A stretch of DNA of 64,000 nt, taken from NCBI RefSeq assembly GCF_040273735.1, contig NZ_JBELZM010000013.1, positions 1 through 64,000 of the forward strand, written 5' to 3'. The notes beneath the pieces were generated by a model that had not been told where the DNA came from, made no database searches, and saw nothing but the letters and a program-made list of their open reading frames with translations. The translations under genes and the position numbers were made by a program. Origin of the DNA: Solibacillus sp040273735 (GTDB taxonomy: Bacteria; Bacillota; Bacilli; Bacillales_A; Planococcaceae). Positions 43,096 to 53,303 of this stretch are shown one piece after another (positions within the stretch are counted from its first letter, which is position 1; each line of letters opens with the position of its first letter).

Positions 43096-45793
43096 TTCGC
43101 AAACTTTCCCCACTTGTGAGCCATACCGTTAGTACGGAGAATAGTTGTTCCAAGTTTAAAGGCTTACTAATATAATCGGAAGCCCCTGCTTCAAATGCAC
43201 GATCTTGGTCTTGCTTCATCGCTTTTGCTGTTAATGCAATAATCGGCAGCTCATGTAATTGTAAATCTTTGCGGATACGCTCCATTGTTTCATATCCGTC
43301 CATTTCAGGCATCATAATATCCATCAGAACGGCATCCACACGTGTCGCCGTCTGTAAAATATTCAAGCATTCTACACCGTTGGTCGCTTCTATAATGTGA
43401 ACACCTTTATGTTCCAATGCCTGACGAAGCGCATAAATATTACGGTAATCATCATCAACAATCAAAATATGCTTTTCATCAAATATCGATTTAGATACAC
43501 CCATCGGAAGTGCTGGAGTGGTATCTGTATAAACTGCTTCCTGTTCAGCGATGTTCGATTGTACAGCATTTCCTTCAGGTAAGCTTGGCAAGTACACTGT
43601 AAACGTACTGCCTTGACCTTCAGTACTTGATAATGTAATCCAGCCACCAAGAAGTTTAGAAACTTCACGGCAAATGGATAAACCTAAGCCTGTTCCGCCA
43701 TATTTACGTACAGTGGCGCCGTCCGCTTGCTGGAATGATTCAAATACAATGCTTTGTTTATTTTTCGGAATACCGATACCGGTATCTGTCACACTAACCG
43801 CGATCCATGTGTCGCTTAGCTGTCTCATGGCAGGTGTTATACGTGCTTTATCTACCTTCACTGTTACTGAACCCTCTTCAGTAAACTTCAATGCATTGGA
43901 AAGCAGGTTATTTAAAATTTGATGGAATCTTTTTACATCGGTATGGAATATTTCAGCAAGATTATTTGCAACCTCTACAGATAATTCCAGGCCTTTTTGA
44001 TTCGCTATTGGTAAGAATAAATTTTGAATATGCTGTGGAATTTCATAAACATCCATTTCTCTGAACCATAAATCCATTTTTCCGGCCTCTACTTTCGATA
44101 AGTCCAGTATGTCATTGATCAGGTTCAGTAAATCTTCACCCGAATCATGGATAACTTTTGCATATTCAAGCTCGTCATCAGATAAATGTTGTTCATGGTT
44201 TTCCGCAAGCATTTCAGACAAGATTAAAATACTGTTAAGCGGTGTACGTAATTCATGAGACATATTTGCCAGGAACTCTGATTTGTAATTTGAACTCTGA
44301 CGCAGCTGTTCTGCACTTTGTCTTAGCTCAACTTGCACTTTTTCCAGTTCGTGGGTTTTTTGTTCCGCATCACGTGTACGCTCTTCTAAACGTTCATTAA
44401 TTGTTGTCAGTTCTTCTGTCTGCATTTTCAGTTCTTCAGATTGCGTTTGAAGCTCTTCTGACTGAACCTGCAATTCTTCTGTCATTGCCTGTGATTCGTT
44501 CAATAGACGAATGACTTCCATACGTCCAGTAATACTGTTGATTGTTACACCAAGATGGACAACAACTTCTTTAATAAGATCACGATGTTGTTGGCTATAA
44601 GGCTTGAGTGAAGCTAATTCAAATACAGCAATAACTTCCTTACCGAAAAATACAGGAACGATAATACCGTTTGAAATCGGAATATTCCCGAGAGATGTTT
44701 CTAAGTAGTGGTAGCTGTTATCTTTGTTGTCATAGCTCAACACACGTTTTTCTTTTACACTTTGACCGATGAAACCTTGCCCAACTTCAAAGCTGTCACG
44801 TCCGACATCATCGCCCGTTTCAGCAAAAGCAGCAATTTTATTATACTTGTTGCGGTTGCGTATATCCTGAATGTAAAATGCGCCATATACCGAATTTGTA
44901 CGAGTCGTCAAAGAGTTCAGCAGTACTTCACCTAATTTATCAAGTGTGTCGACACCTTGGTATGCTGTTACAACCTCGGCCAAGTTCGTTTGGTACCATT
45001 GACGGTTTTCAAGTGTATTAAGAAGTGTATTCGTCGCCAATACAAGATCCTTCACTTCATCGTTCGTTTTGGCAATAATACGTTTTCGTACTTTACCGTC
45101 CGAAGCATTCATATCCTGAATTGCTTCAGTAACTTCATTGATGGACCCTGCGATATTGCGTGAAATAATGGTAAAAATGACAATTGTGACTGTCGCAATG
45201 AATGTTAAAATTGCAAAAAGACTGTAGGTCAACGCCGTATTTTGATCGTTAAGCTCCGAAACTTTTGCTTGAATTGCCTCTGTTTCAAAAGTGCGGAAAG
45301 CGGTGAATTTTTGCTGCAAGTCACTAATTGCCACACTACTTTCAACACCGTTGAACATCGAATTTATATCTTCGCTATTATTAGTAAGGATCGCGTCCTT
45401 CAAAGGTTGTCCAAAATTGTTAATCCAATCTTCAATACCGCTATGAACTAGTTCTAGCTGTTGCTGACCGCTTGAGAAGTCATTTACAATGCCGCTTAAT
45501 TCATCATAGGAAGTTTGCCATGAAGCAAGTTCTTCATTATATTTATTTAAATGCGTTTCATCGTCCGTAATCAAGTAACGATGTAAGGAGGATTCCATAT
45601 TAACAACTTTGCGTTCCAGATTATTTGACATCATACGCATTTGAGAATCATATTTAATGATGCTGTTACGTTCTGTTTGTAAACTTGTTATTTGATTATT
45701 TAAGACAAGCGCCGCAACGACTAAACATACTATGAGAATAATATATCCACTCGTAATTTTGAAGCCAATGCCCAATTTACGTTTTTTATTCAT
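43088..45793 (-). CDS. rsbK: RsbK-type hybrid sensor histidine kinase
   Basis: The 901-aa kinase has a first span (12-32), a CHASE3-like extracellular helical sensor (33-185), a second span (190-212), HAMP, a GAF domain (about 280-440), a long coiled coil made of repeated EELQxQSEEL heptads, HisKA (His in NMSHELRTPLN), HATPase with GTGLGLSICREV, and a C-terminal receiver with VLMDIMMPEMDG. No HPt domain is present. The domain order equals RsbK of B. cereus, which phosphorylates RsbY in stress signalling. rsbM overlaps its 3' end, so both come from one transcript. Confidence 0.9.
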   Translation of the reverse strand: MNKKRKLGIGFKITSGYIILIVCLVVAALVLNNQITSLQTERNSIIKYDSQMRMMSNNLERKVVNMESSLHRYLITDDETHLNKYNEELASWQTSYDELSGIVNDFSSGQQQLELVHSGIEDWINNFGQPLKDAILTNNSEDINSMFNGVESSVAISDLQQKFTAFRTFETEAIQAKVSELNDQNTALTYSLFAILTFIATVTIVIFTIISRNIAGSINEVTEAIQDMNASDGKVRKRIIAKTNDEVKDLVLATNTLLNTLENRQWYQTNLAEVVTAYQGVDTLDKLGEVLLNSLTTRTNSVYGAFYIQDIRNRNKYNKIAAFAETGDDVGRDSFEVGQGFIGQSVKEKRVLSYDNKDNSYHYLETSLGNIPISNGIIVPVFFGKEVIAVFELASLKPYSQQHRDLIKEVVVHLGVTINSITGRMEVIRLLNESQAMTEELQVQSEELQTQSEELKMQTEELTTINERLEERTRDAEQKTHELEKVQVELRQSAEQLRQSSNYKSEFLANMSHELRTPLNSILILSEMLAENHEQHLSDDELEYAKVIHDSGEDLLNLINDILDLSKVEAGKMDLWFREMDVYEIPQHIQNLFLPIANQKGLELSVEVANNLAEIFHTDVKRFHQILNNLLSNALKFTEEGSVTVKVDKARITPAMRQLSDTWIAVSVTDTGIGIPKNKQSIVFESFQQADGATVRKYGGTGLGLSICREVSKLLGGWITLSSTEGQGSTFTVYLPSLPEGNAVQSNIAEQEAVYTDTTPALPMGVSKSIFDEKHILIVDDDYRNIYALRQALEHKGVHIIEATNGVECLNILQTATRVDAVLMDIMMPEMDGYETMERIRKDLQLHELPIIALTAKAMKQDQDRAFEAGASDYISKPLNLEQLFSVLTVWLTSGESLRNV

Positions 45794-45915
45794 TATGTTC
45801 CTACCCTGCCTTTATATTAAATTACTATCATCTTAGTATACTATATCTTAGTGTAGTGTACGAATATGATGATTTAAAAAGTGGGAAAAATTACGATTTT
45901 TTATTCAGGAATGAA

Positions 45916-47088
45916 CTAATTCGTATCTATTTTCCCGTAAATTCCGCCACCGCCTCCTGTTATGGCAATTTGTCCTTTTCTTGATAAGTCGATAAGGACG
46001 GCAAGTTTTTCGGGGATAACCTTTTTAAGTTCTTCCAATGAAGCTTCATGCAAAATATTCATCTCTGTTCCGAACGCATCCAGCATTTTTTCGATTGTTT
46101 TAGAACCAATTCCTGGAATGAAATCAAGCGGAACTTGATGAATGTATGGAGGTCTGCTGATTTCCAGTAGGGGGTTATCCGTTAATTCTACAATTCTTTT
46201 TGCTACGCCTTTGATCAGCTGCTCTTTTCCGCAATGAGGACAGCGGGTATGACCTTCTTCTATTAGTTGTTCGCCGCAGTTGGCACATACCGTTTCGTGA
46301 TACTTGCCAAGAAGGGGATTAAGTCCATAATTGGCTATAATTTGTCTGCCTTCGATTTGATGGAGCGCTTTTCTCAGCTCTTCAAAATTAGCATCCTTTA
46401 GCCGGATTTTCTGATATTCACGGGCAAGCTTTCCTAATGAATGAGCATCCGAATTTGTAACAAAGCTATATGGGGCCAACTCACTGATCCCTTTAACCAT
46501 CATTGTGTCCGAGCTTAAACCAAGTTCAATTCCATCTATGAGGTCTGGAGCGAAAACTTCCGTTAAGCTGCTTTTAACACCTTTTCCAAAAAGACTTTTA
46601 AATGGGGTAAATACATGTGCTGGAATAAACAGACCACCAAGTTCACGGACTTTTTCCTGCAGTGTTCGGCCATCACATCGTGTCCGCTGTGTACTTAAAT
46701 GGATGTTCTTCTGATGAAGCTGCAGCCAGCTTGAAAACTGCTTCATCTTTGTAAGTGTTGGTATATAGCAAAGGACATGGATCGGTCCATGACAATTAGC
46801 ATCGTAAATCTCGATTTCCGTTCCTAAAATGAGCGTCGTCTTTTTATAACGAATTCCGCCTTCCGCTAATTCTGTTGCTTTTTGCTCTTGAAGAAGCTGT
46901 TCTACTTCTTCGATTACTTCTGGTGAATGACAATCGATAATACCGATTAAATCCAATCCTTTTCTCGAAGTAGCGGTTTCCAAAATATTTGTCAGTGTTA
47001 AGTTTTTGCTCCCTGTTATTTTGACTGCCCGTCCTTTATAAGTACGTCCAATATGTATATGTAAATCCGCATAAATTTCCTTCCACAT
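45916..47088 (-). CDS. PHP-domain nuclease of the endonuclease Q type
   Basis: The roughly 390-aa protein begins with the PHP motif ADLHIHIGR, has further metal ligands in IIDCHSP, PAHVF and TNSDAHSLG, a four-Cys zinc ribbon (CANC and CPHC near 275-300) and a helix-hairpin-helix at LDFIPGIGSKTIEKML. This order matches EndoQ, which nicks DNA 5' to deaminated bases, known in Thermococcales and some Bacillus. ATG 47088 is used; an in-frame GTG three codons upstream is less likely. Its substrate here is inferred from the family. Monocistronic. Confidence 0.87.
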   Translation of the reverse strand: MWKEIYADLHIHIGRTYKGRAVKITGSKNLTLTNILETATSRKGLDLIGIIDCHSPEVIEEVEQLLQEQKATELAEGGIRYKKTTLILGTEIEIYDANCHGPIHVLCYIPTLTKMKQFSSWLQLHQKNIHLSTQRTRCDGRTLQEKVRELGGLFIPAHVFTPFKSLFGKGVKSSLTEVFAPDLIDGIELGLSSDTMMVKGISELAPYSFVTNSDAHSLGKLAREYQKIRLKDANFEELRKALHQIEGRQIIANYGLNPLLGKYHETVCANCGEQLIEEGHTRCPHCGKEQLIKGVAKRIVELTDNPLLEISRPPYIHQVPLDFIPGIGSKTIEKMLDAFGTEMNILHEASLEELKKVIPEKLAVLIDLSRKGQIAITGGGGGIYGKIDTN

Positions 47089-47189
47089 CGTACACACATC
47101 CTTAAAAAGTTGTTTAATAAATCATACCCGAAATTAGAAGATTATTTACAAGGTGGGGAAGTTTATTTACAAGACAATGTAAAGGAAAT

Positions 47190-47228
47190 AAAAAAGTCAT
47201 TTTCCTCATGGAGAAAAATGACTTTTTT
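47190..47228 (-). terminator. Terminator of the MFS gene
   Basis: AAAAAGTCATTTT pairs with AAAATGACTTTTT just after the stop. Confidence 0.85.
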
Positions 47229-47229
47229 A

Positions 47230-48603
47230 TTAATCAACTGCTTCAGATAGTATCGCTTTGGTTGAGGCAACCTTCTCCGGAGACACGTTACCTTGCAGAT
47301 TTACATACGAGCGTTTATCCGAAACGAATGTTAAAGCAATTGCCGCTATTAATCCAGGAATGGCGAATGCAATGAAGTTCATTTCAATCGGTAACGCAAT
47401 CGATAATAAGAACCCGCCTAAAAGGGGACCCATCATACCACCCATACGTCCAATTCCGGATGCCATCCCTAATGCAGTGGAACGGATATTAGGCGGATAA
47501 TACTGTGAAACGTAAGCTTGTACAATATTTTGAGCACCAATTGTTGCAGCACCTGCAACAGCAACTAACACGTAAATGTAAAATGTATTGCCGCCAAAGC
47601 CTAGAAGTGTTAGGGCGACTGCTCCTGAGGCATACATCGGAACGAGCATTTTCTTTGATCCGTATTTATCACATAAACGGGCTATAATAATTGTGCCGAC
47701 CATTGCCCCCCCTTGAAGGGTAATAAGGAAGCCTAAGCTCGAATTTAACCCATAGCCTGCTTCAATCATTAATTTCGGCAACCATGTATTTAAACCGTAA
47801 ACCATTAAAAGGCAAGAGAAAAACGCCGTCCAAAACATGACCGTACTTAAACCACGCTTATCCTTAAATAATCCGACAACCGGTACTTTAGAATTGTCCA
47901 CCGGAATATGTTCCAACTCTTCCGTTCCATCATAATTTAAACTTGGGTTTACTTTTCGTAAATTTTTGAATAACTCTTCTTTTTGTCCTTTTCTAGCAAG
48001 ATAAACGGCTGATTCCGGCAGCTTTTTATACATCAATGGTAAAAATACCAGTGGAATTCCGGCAACCCAGAAAATCGACTCCCAGCCTAAACTAGGCATA
48101 ATCAAAATCCCTAGAATAGGGGCTATCATCCCACCGACAGAATAGCCGCATAATACGATGGAAACGGCCATACTGCGCATTTTTTTAGGTGAATAATCTG
48201 TCAATAACGCGATAACATTCGGCATAATTCCACCGAGGCCTAAACCAGCTATAAAGCGGAAAATTGAAAATAACAATACGTTTGTTGTAAAGCCACATAG
48301 CAATGTAAAAAGACTAAATAATACGATCGAAATCGCGGTAACTTTTTTCCGTCCGATACGGTCTGCTAAAATCCCTAAGATGATGGCACCGAACATCATG
48401 CCGAATAAACCATAACTGCCAATTGCACCGGCTTGAACTGTAGTTAATCCCCATTCCTCAATCAGTACAGGAACAACCGTACCATAGACGACTAAATCAT
48501 ACCCATCAAATAAAATAATGAGAAAACACCAAGCCAATAAGCTGAAATGAAAGCGGTTAAATTTACTGTCCGCAATGACCTGTGCTACGTTTACTTTTTT
48601 CAT
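47230..48603 (-). CDS. MFS transporter, aromatic acid:H+ symporter (AAHS) type
   Basis: A 12-span, 457-aa carrier. The AAHS hallmark FDGYDLVVYGTVVP in span 1 (Asp for substrate and proton), ADRIGRKKV in loop 2-3, and a long central loop are all visible. Relatives (PcaK, BenK) import protocatechuate or benzoate; others move nicotinate or small organic acids. No aromatic-degradation gene lies nearby, so the substrate is open. Monocistronic with its own terminator. Confidence 0.9.
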   Translation of the reverse strand: MKKVNVAQVIADSKFNRFHFSLLAWCFLIILFDGYDLVVYGTVVPVLIEEWGLTTVQAGAIGSYGLFGMMFGAIILGILADRIGRKKVTAISIVLFSLFTLLCGFTTNVLLFSIFRFIAGLGLGGIMPNVIALLTDYSPKKMRSMAVSIVLCGYSVGGMIAPILGILIMPSLGWESIFWVAGIPLVFLPLMYKKLPESAVYLARKGQKEELFKNLRKVNPSLNYDGTEELEHIPVDNSKVPVVGLFKDKRGLSTVMFWTAFFSCLLMVYGLNTWLPKLMIEAGYGLNSSLGFLITLQGGAMVGTIIIARLCDKYGSKKMLVPMYASGAVALTLLGFGGNTFYIYVLVAVAGAATIGAQNIVQAYVSQYYPPNIRSTALGMASGIGRMGGMMGPLLGGFLLSIALPIEMNFIAFAIPGLIAAIALTFVSDKRSYVNLQGNVSPEKVASTKAILSEAVD

Positions 48604-48948
48604 ATGCGTTCCCCCTTAAGTCTCCCAATCCCCATTGAAACGACTTATATTATTAATATAGTGAACAAAGTTCATTAATATTTATAGATAATAGTATTCT
48701 GAATTAAGATAATTTTCAATGTTTTTTTATTAAAAAAGTTTATAAAAGTTAAAAAAACAGCAAATTATATAGTTCGTACAAATTTTCTGTTAAAAATGTG
48801 CAGGAGGGAAGGTGAAGGTTGTTAATTATTAAATTTCTTTTGGGAGATTATGTGTTTGTAAAAAAAGGGGGTTTTACCGGAAATTAAAATACCTGCTGAC
48901 AGGGGGAAGGTTCAATCAGCAGGATATTCGCAGTAAATTTATTTGTAA
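48604..48948. other. Gene-free stretch between XRE regulator and MFS gene
   Basis: No gene is seen. It holds the MFS gene's upstream region and a hairpin (CCTGCTGA at 48892 with TCAGCAGG at 48916) that probably ends the XRE gene transcript. Confidence 0.55.
48889..48926 (-). terminator. Probable terminator of the XRE regulator gene
   Basis: CCTGCTGA pairs with TCAGCAGG across a 16-base loop, with a T-rich tail on the minus strand. Confidence 0.55.
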
Positions 48949-49404
48949 TTAAATTATGGATTTTATCGCATGCCATTTTTCCATTACGACTTCTTCCTCA
49001 AATGTACTAATGATTCGATAGTTTTCGTCGTCTAAAATGCGGTAATGCTTGCTTAATAGATTTTGCTGAAGGCGGTGTTTTTTGTATTCGTCGACATTTT
49101 TCCACCAAACATACCCGCCCATCGTTTTTTCACGCGGGGTAATGATGACATTATGCGCGGTAAGTTCAATGACTTCCATCGGATCGCCGCCAATACGGTT
49201 CTGCAATGTTTCGCTATGACGGAAAAGGGCGCAGATTGCAATCGTCGTTGTCCAGTTTGCATAAGTGCGCTCTTTCTCGATTTGTACAAGCGTCTTTTTC
49301 GAAATGCCCAAAATTTCGGCCATTTTATCTTGGGTATAATTATTTTCAGTGCGGATAAGTTTCAAACTTTCCGATGTTATTTGTATGATAAAATCTCGAT
49401 CCAT
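48949..49404 (-). CDS. XRE-family transcriptional regulator
   Basis: The 151-aa protein has an N-terminal Cro/C1 helix-turn-helix (LKLIRTENNYTQDKMAEILGISKKTLVQIEK, about residues 13-45) and a C-terminal region of unknown fold with GGYVWWKNVDEYKKHRLQQN. The C-terminal type recurs in Bacillota regulators of unknown target. It is transcribed alone toward the MFS gene and could control it, but no operator is visible. Ribosome site GAGGTG. Confidence 0.85.
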   Translation of the reverse strand: MDRDFIIQITSESLKLIRTENNYTQDKMAEILGISKKTLVQIEKERTYANWTTTIAICALFRHSETLQNRIGGDPMEVIELTAHNVIITPREKTMGGYVWWKNVDEYKKHRLQQNLLSKHYRILDDENYRIISTFEEEVVMEKWHAIKSII

Positions 49405-49520
49405 CGAATCACCTCGTGTAATAATACACTAAATATAACATAATACCATTTCTTTTTCGACGAATTGAAATAAAAAATAGCCTGAGCAAAGTCGCCCAGA
49501 CTACTTTCGCCAAAAAACTA

Positions 49521-51602
49521 TTATTCGTCTTTTCCTTTTCCGAGTAGCTTGTTTGAAATGACAAGTCCGATTGCACCGATAATAATGAATGAAATCGAAC
49601 GAATAAGAATATCGAGCTCGGATAAATCAAAGAAAATCATCTTAATAATTCCGAAGAACAGTAAGCCAATACCGACCATTTTCAAATTAGAGTAGCTTCG
49701 TTTCGCTGCAAGGAACAGCGATATGCAAGCGAAGATGAAAATGAATACAGTATTTAGAATAACCGCTGAGCTCCAATTGATAAGATCATGGAAATTCATG
49801 AAATTCGTTATACTGAAAATCCATATAATCGATATAATCATACTGGCAATCGTCAGTTGCTCTATATATTTGCTGAAAAATGTTTTGTAGTTTTTATAAA
49901 TCCATCCTTGTTCCCAAGCATCTGCAACAATTGCCCAAAGGATGGCAAAATATAAAATGCGAACTATAAGGGCGACAATAACTGCCCGGTCGTCAACCCA
50001 TACAGTGGAAAGTAAAACAAGACCCGCACATCCGTAAACCGTGGTAGCAAGCCAAGGTAGAAATTGGCCGACGATTTCGCGTTTGACGACTAAAACCGCG
50101 GCAAAGGCAAACGCAATCACACTATATGCCAAAAACGTTGTATAATGCTGCGGCATATACGCCCAGTCCAGTTTCCAAACATAAAGCAAGGCAACTAAAT
50201 ATAATAGACACGGATAAATGTCTTCCAATTTGTAAAATCTCTTTTTCTCTTCAACCGGTGCAGCTTTATACTGAAGCAGCACTTTATAAAGAACGACAAG
50301 CATCGCAATAACAAGAACAATGTTCAAATGCTGCAACGAGAAGAATGGCTCCAATTCATAAAACATGAGAACGAAAAAGGCGAGTAAAGAAAACGTAATG
50401 CCCTTAACCCATTTCATGAATAAAATCGCATGCTTCACCGCCACAACCAGTCCGCCAAACGCCACGACAATCATCAGAAGCAGTGACATTTCACTTGAAA
50501 TATTTAGCTGGGTAATAATATTCAGCAGCACAATAGCCGATAACGTCCCGAACATATCGATCAACAGTCGGTCCGCACGTTTGAATACAATATATAAAGC
50601 CCCAGCTAAAATCGCAAAGAACAAAATAAGAGCGATTAGTAACGGAGTCTCTTCACGAGAAAGAATTCCGTTTATTAGTGACAATAAGATGACAGTAAAG
50701 GTAAATAGTAAACTAGCATGCAATTTACTATTACTAGAATATAACCGTAAGAAACTTACGAGAAACAGACTGAAAACAGTAATGACCGCAAATGCAAAAA
50801 AGACGAGTCTTTCATCATGGAATATCGAAACAACCGCCAGTGCTAAAACTGAAAAGGCCGTCCCGATATAAAGTGCTCTACGCTGTGTATGCTTTAAAAT
50901 AACGACTTGCACAACGGCAAACAGCAGCACGACGAAAATGCCGATAATAACTCCGCTAAACTGCATGTATTCCAGTAAATACGGCAGTAATAATGACGTA
51001 AAGACAACGAGTGCCGTCAATGCTTCATTTCCTTTAACATAGCTGATGAAAACTCCGTAAACAATGTAAATTAGTGCAAAAATCAGTGCTACATATAAAC
51101 TGAGCACATCATATATAATGGCCCCCGCAGCAGTTGTTAAAATCCCGACAATGAAGGCACCACCGTAAAGCGATAACGCGACAACCCGCGACCCTTTTTC
51201 CTTTTTCTCCATATAATAGGCACATGCGCCAAGACCGATCGATACTACAAAGCCGGCAATAATTTTGACGCTATCTGATAAAAAGCCGTAATCACTAACG
51301 AGTTTCAACCCCCAAAGGACACCGAGCACTAAAATGACCGTAAAAATTCGCGGTAACGCCCGAGTAAACAAATCTTCCAGTGACCGCTTTTCCTTTTCGG
51401 GAATAGGGTCTTCTCTAGGAACAGCAACCGTATTCGGTACAGATATTTTTTCTCGTACAAAAGGTTTTACTTGTTCTCTTTTAACAGGTACAACATGCTC
51501 TATTTTCACATGCTGCTTTAAATGCTGTACTTCCGTTTTTAATGAGCGTACCTCCTGTTCCAAAGCAGCAATCCGTTCCAGCATTTCTGAATCTCTTTCC
51601 AC
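49521..51602 (-). CDS. DUF2339 multi-pass membrane protein
   Basis: The 693-aa protein has an N-terminal coiled coil (MLERIAALEQEVRSLKTEV and on), a basic/proline linker, then about 20 hydrophobic segments to the end. This layout matches DUF2339, large membrane proteins of unknown role found in many bacteria. A GTG start is used with GAGGTG before it. Monocistronic. Confidence 0.87.
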   Translation of the reverse strand: MERDSEMLERIAALEQEVRSLKTEVQHLKQHVKIEHVVPVKREQVKPFVREKISVPNTVAVPREDPIPEKEKRSLEDLFTRALPRIFTVILVLGVLWGLKLVSDYGFLSDSVKIIAGFVVSIGLGACAYYMEKKEKGSRVVALSLYGGAFIVGILTTAAGAIIYDVLSLYVALIFALIYIVYGVFISYVKGNEALTALVVFTSLLLPYLLEYMQFSGVIIGIFVVLLFAVVQVVILKHTQRRALYIGTAFSVLALAVVSIFHDERLVFFAFAVITVFSLFLVSFLRLYSSNSKLHASLLFTFTVILLSLINGILSREETPLLIALILFFAILAGALYIVFKRADRLLIDMFGTLSAIVLLNIITQLNISSEMSLLLMIVVAFGGLVVAVKHAILFMKWVKGITFSLLAFFVLMFYELEPFFSLQHLNIVLVIAMLVVLYKVLLQYKAAPVEEKKRFYKLEDIYPCLLYLVALLYVWKLDWAYMPQHYTTFLAYSVIAFAFAAVLVVKREIVGQFLPWLATTVYGCAGLVLLSTVWVDDRAVIVALIVRILYFAILWAIVADAWEQGWIYKNYKTFFSKYIEQLTIASMIISIIWIFSITNFMNFHDLINWSSAVILNTVFIFIFACISLFLAAKRSYSNLKMVGIGLLFFGIIKMIFFDLSELDILIRSISFIIIGAIGLVISNKLLGKGKDE

Positions 51603-51831
51603 ACAATCACCTCTTTCAATAAAAGTAATGATGCTCTATTAGTGTAATTTTACACTTTTGTACTGTGGAAGTAAATCGTTTTCGGAAAATTCATTTACAG
51701 TAAAGCTAATCTATAAATAAAGGGTGAGGAAAATAGTACAAGGACTATTTATGAGAATGTCATGCATATTATTTATCATTTGAAACTATAATTAAGTAAT
51801 ATAGAAATAAGTAAAATTAGTAGGGGGTAAT

Positions 51832-53127
51832 ATGAGTAATTTAATTATTTTTTCAATCATTTTTCTAATCGTCCTAGTAATTTTTATAAAGCTGTTTCGT
51901 TCCTTTACCGCACAATTATATATTCGGAGCAGAATACGAAAAGGGATCAGGCAGAATTTCAAACAAATTAAGTTGGCAAAAGGCAATAAGCAACAGCTAT
52001 TTGACGTATATAAAAGTGTTTATAATAACGCAACATCAAAACCAAATCGATTATTTGCCTCCAGAGACCGAGATAAATTTGAACTGAAAGCAAATACGGA
52101 ATTAAATCGTATGACGAGAAATCCTTTCACAAAACTGTATGCAAGCGCATTAACCTATTCAAAAGGGTTATTTACATGTCTTTTTCTTCTTGCAACAATT
52201 CTTTCAGGAGGAATTTTGAAAGAGGAAGTAAAAGCCTCTTCATTGACATTACCGACAGTTGACCAAGACATTCAATTAAAACTGAATGTTAACTTGGAAG
52301 ATAAAATCGATCAGATCATGACAACTTTTATGCAAGGCGAAAATAAACTGCAAAGCTTTAATTTTCAGGATTTGGCGAATAAGAAAGTTGTTCCGGTTTA
52401 TGACGTAAAAGATTTACCGAAGGCAGTGACAAATGTGGAGCAGTTAGGCCAGGCAATCGCCCATCATATGTCTCAGTTTGAACATCAGTTTACGGTGTAC
52501 TATGAAGGGGATGTGTCCGATTTTGAAACGACAATAGATGAAGTATTTGCATGGCTGGAAGTAAATGAACCGTATTTATGGGCTGTCATGGGCGAGTTTT
52601 CAACACGCGCCAAATACTATGGCAATAAAGTCGAATGGCATGCGACGGTAAATTATGATTTAACAGCAGAAGAAAATGCCATTGTGCTAGGGAAAATCGA
52701 CCAAATTATAAGTACAATTCCGGAGAACGCAACGGAATCGGAGAAAGTGAAATTTGTGAATGATTATTTAGTCGTTCATACAGCGTACAATGTGGACAGT
52801 AAAGCGAATCCGCATACACCGTATTCTGTTTTAATGAATGGGGAAGGTGTCTGTGAAGGATATGCATTAGCCGCCTTATTAATGTTTGAAGCGCTCGGTA
52901 TCGAAGCGAAATATGTTGTCGGTAATGCAGGAGGACCACATGCCTGGAATTTAGTAAAAGTAGATGGACAATGGTATCACCTCGATATTACATGGAATGA
53001 CCCGGTTCCGGATCAGGGAGATCGAGTCCATTATCAATATTTCCTCATAAGTGATGAAAAACTTTCGAATGACCATGAATGGATTAAATCGGATTATCCA
53101 AAAACATCTGTAAATGATTACCTATAA
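51832..53127 (+). CDS. Transglutaminase-like cysteine protease-fold protein, membrane anchored
   Basis: The 431-aa protein has an N-terminal membrane segment (3-22), a basic cytoplasmic or juxtamembrane stretch, a second hydrophobic segment (about 112-132) and an extracellular C-terminal transglutaminase core with the triad Cys (GEGVCEGYA), His (GPHAWNLV) and Asp (LDITWND). Bacterial proteins of this type are thought to act on cell-surface proteins or peptides; the target is unknown. Ribosome site AGGGGG; terminated by the hairpin that follows. Confidence 0.85.
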   Translation: MSNLIIFSIIFLIVLVIFIKLFRSFTAQLYIRSRIRKGIRQNFKQIKLAKGNKQQLFDVYKSVYNNATSKPNRLFASRDRDKFELKANTELNRMTRNPFTKLYASALTYSKGLFTCLFLLATILSGGILKEEVKASSLTLPTVDQDIQLKLNVNLEDKIDQIMTTFMQGENKLQSFNFQDLANKKVVPVYDVKDLPKAVTNVEQLGQAIAHHMSQFEHQFTVYYEGDVSDFETTIDEVFAWLEVNEPYLWAVMGEFSTRAKYYGNKVEWHATVNYDLTAEENAIVLGKIDQIISTIPENATESEKVKFVNDYLVVHTAYNVDSKANPHTPYSVLMNGEGVCEGYALAALLMFEALGIEAKYVVGNAGGPHAWNLVKVDGQWYHLDITWNDPVPDQGDRVHYQYFLISDEKLSNDHEWIKSDYPKTSVNDYL

Positions 53128-53141
53128 AAATTAATATTGAC

Positions 53142-53204
53142 AAAAAAATGTATTAACCACATAATACACTTATTAGGTGTATGAAGTGCTTAATACATTT
53201 TTTT
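53142..53204. terminator. Bidirectional terminator with nested hairpin
   Basis: A perfect 15-bp stem, AAAAAAATGTATTAA with its complement at 53190-53204, encloses a second stem (ATACAC with GTGTAT). Confidence 0.85.
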
Positions 53205-53255
53205 GTGCATACTGTATTAAGCAGTTAGTACAGAGTACGGTTCGATGAATTTTTT

Positions 53256-53287
53256 TTGCGGATAGTGTACTAAGTGAATAATACACG
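53256..53287 (+). promoter_or_regulatory. Promoter and operator of the GntR-ABC operon
   Basis: TTGCGG at 53256-53261 and TAATAC at 53279-53284 are 17 bp apart. Overlapping them, GTGTA (53265-53269) and TACAC (53282-53286) form an inverted repeat with 12 bases between. This is close to the AGTGTA-N13-TACACT operator reported for YtrA, so autoregulation by the first gene is likely. Confidence 0.65.
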
Positions 53288-53303
53288 GAAGGAGCTGAAC
53301 AAG

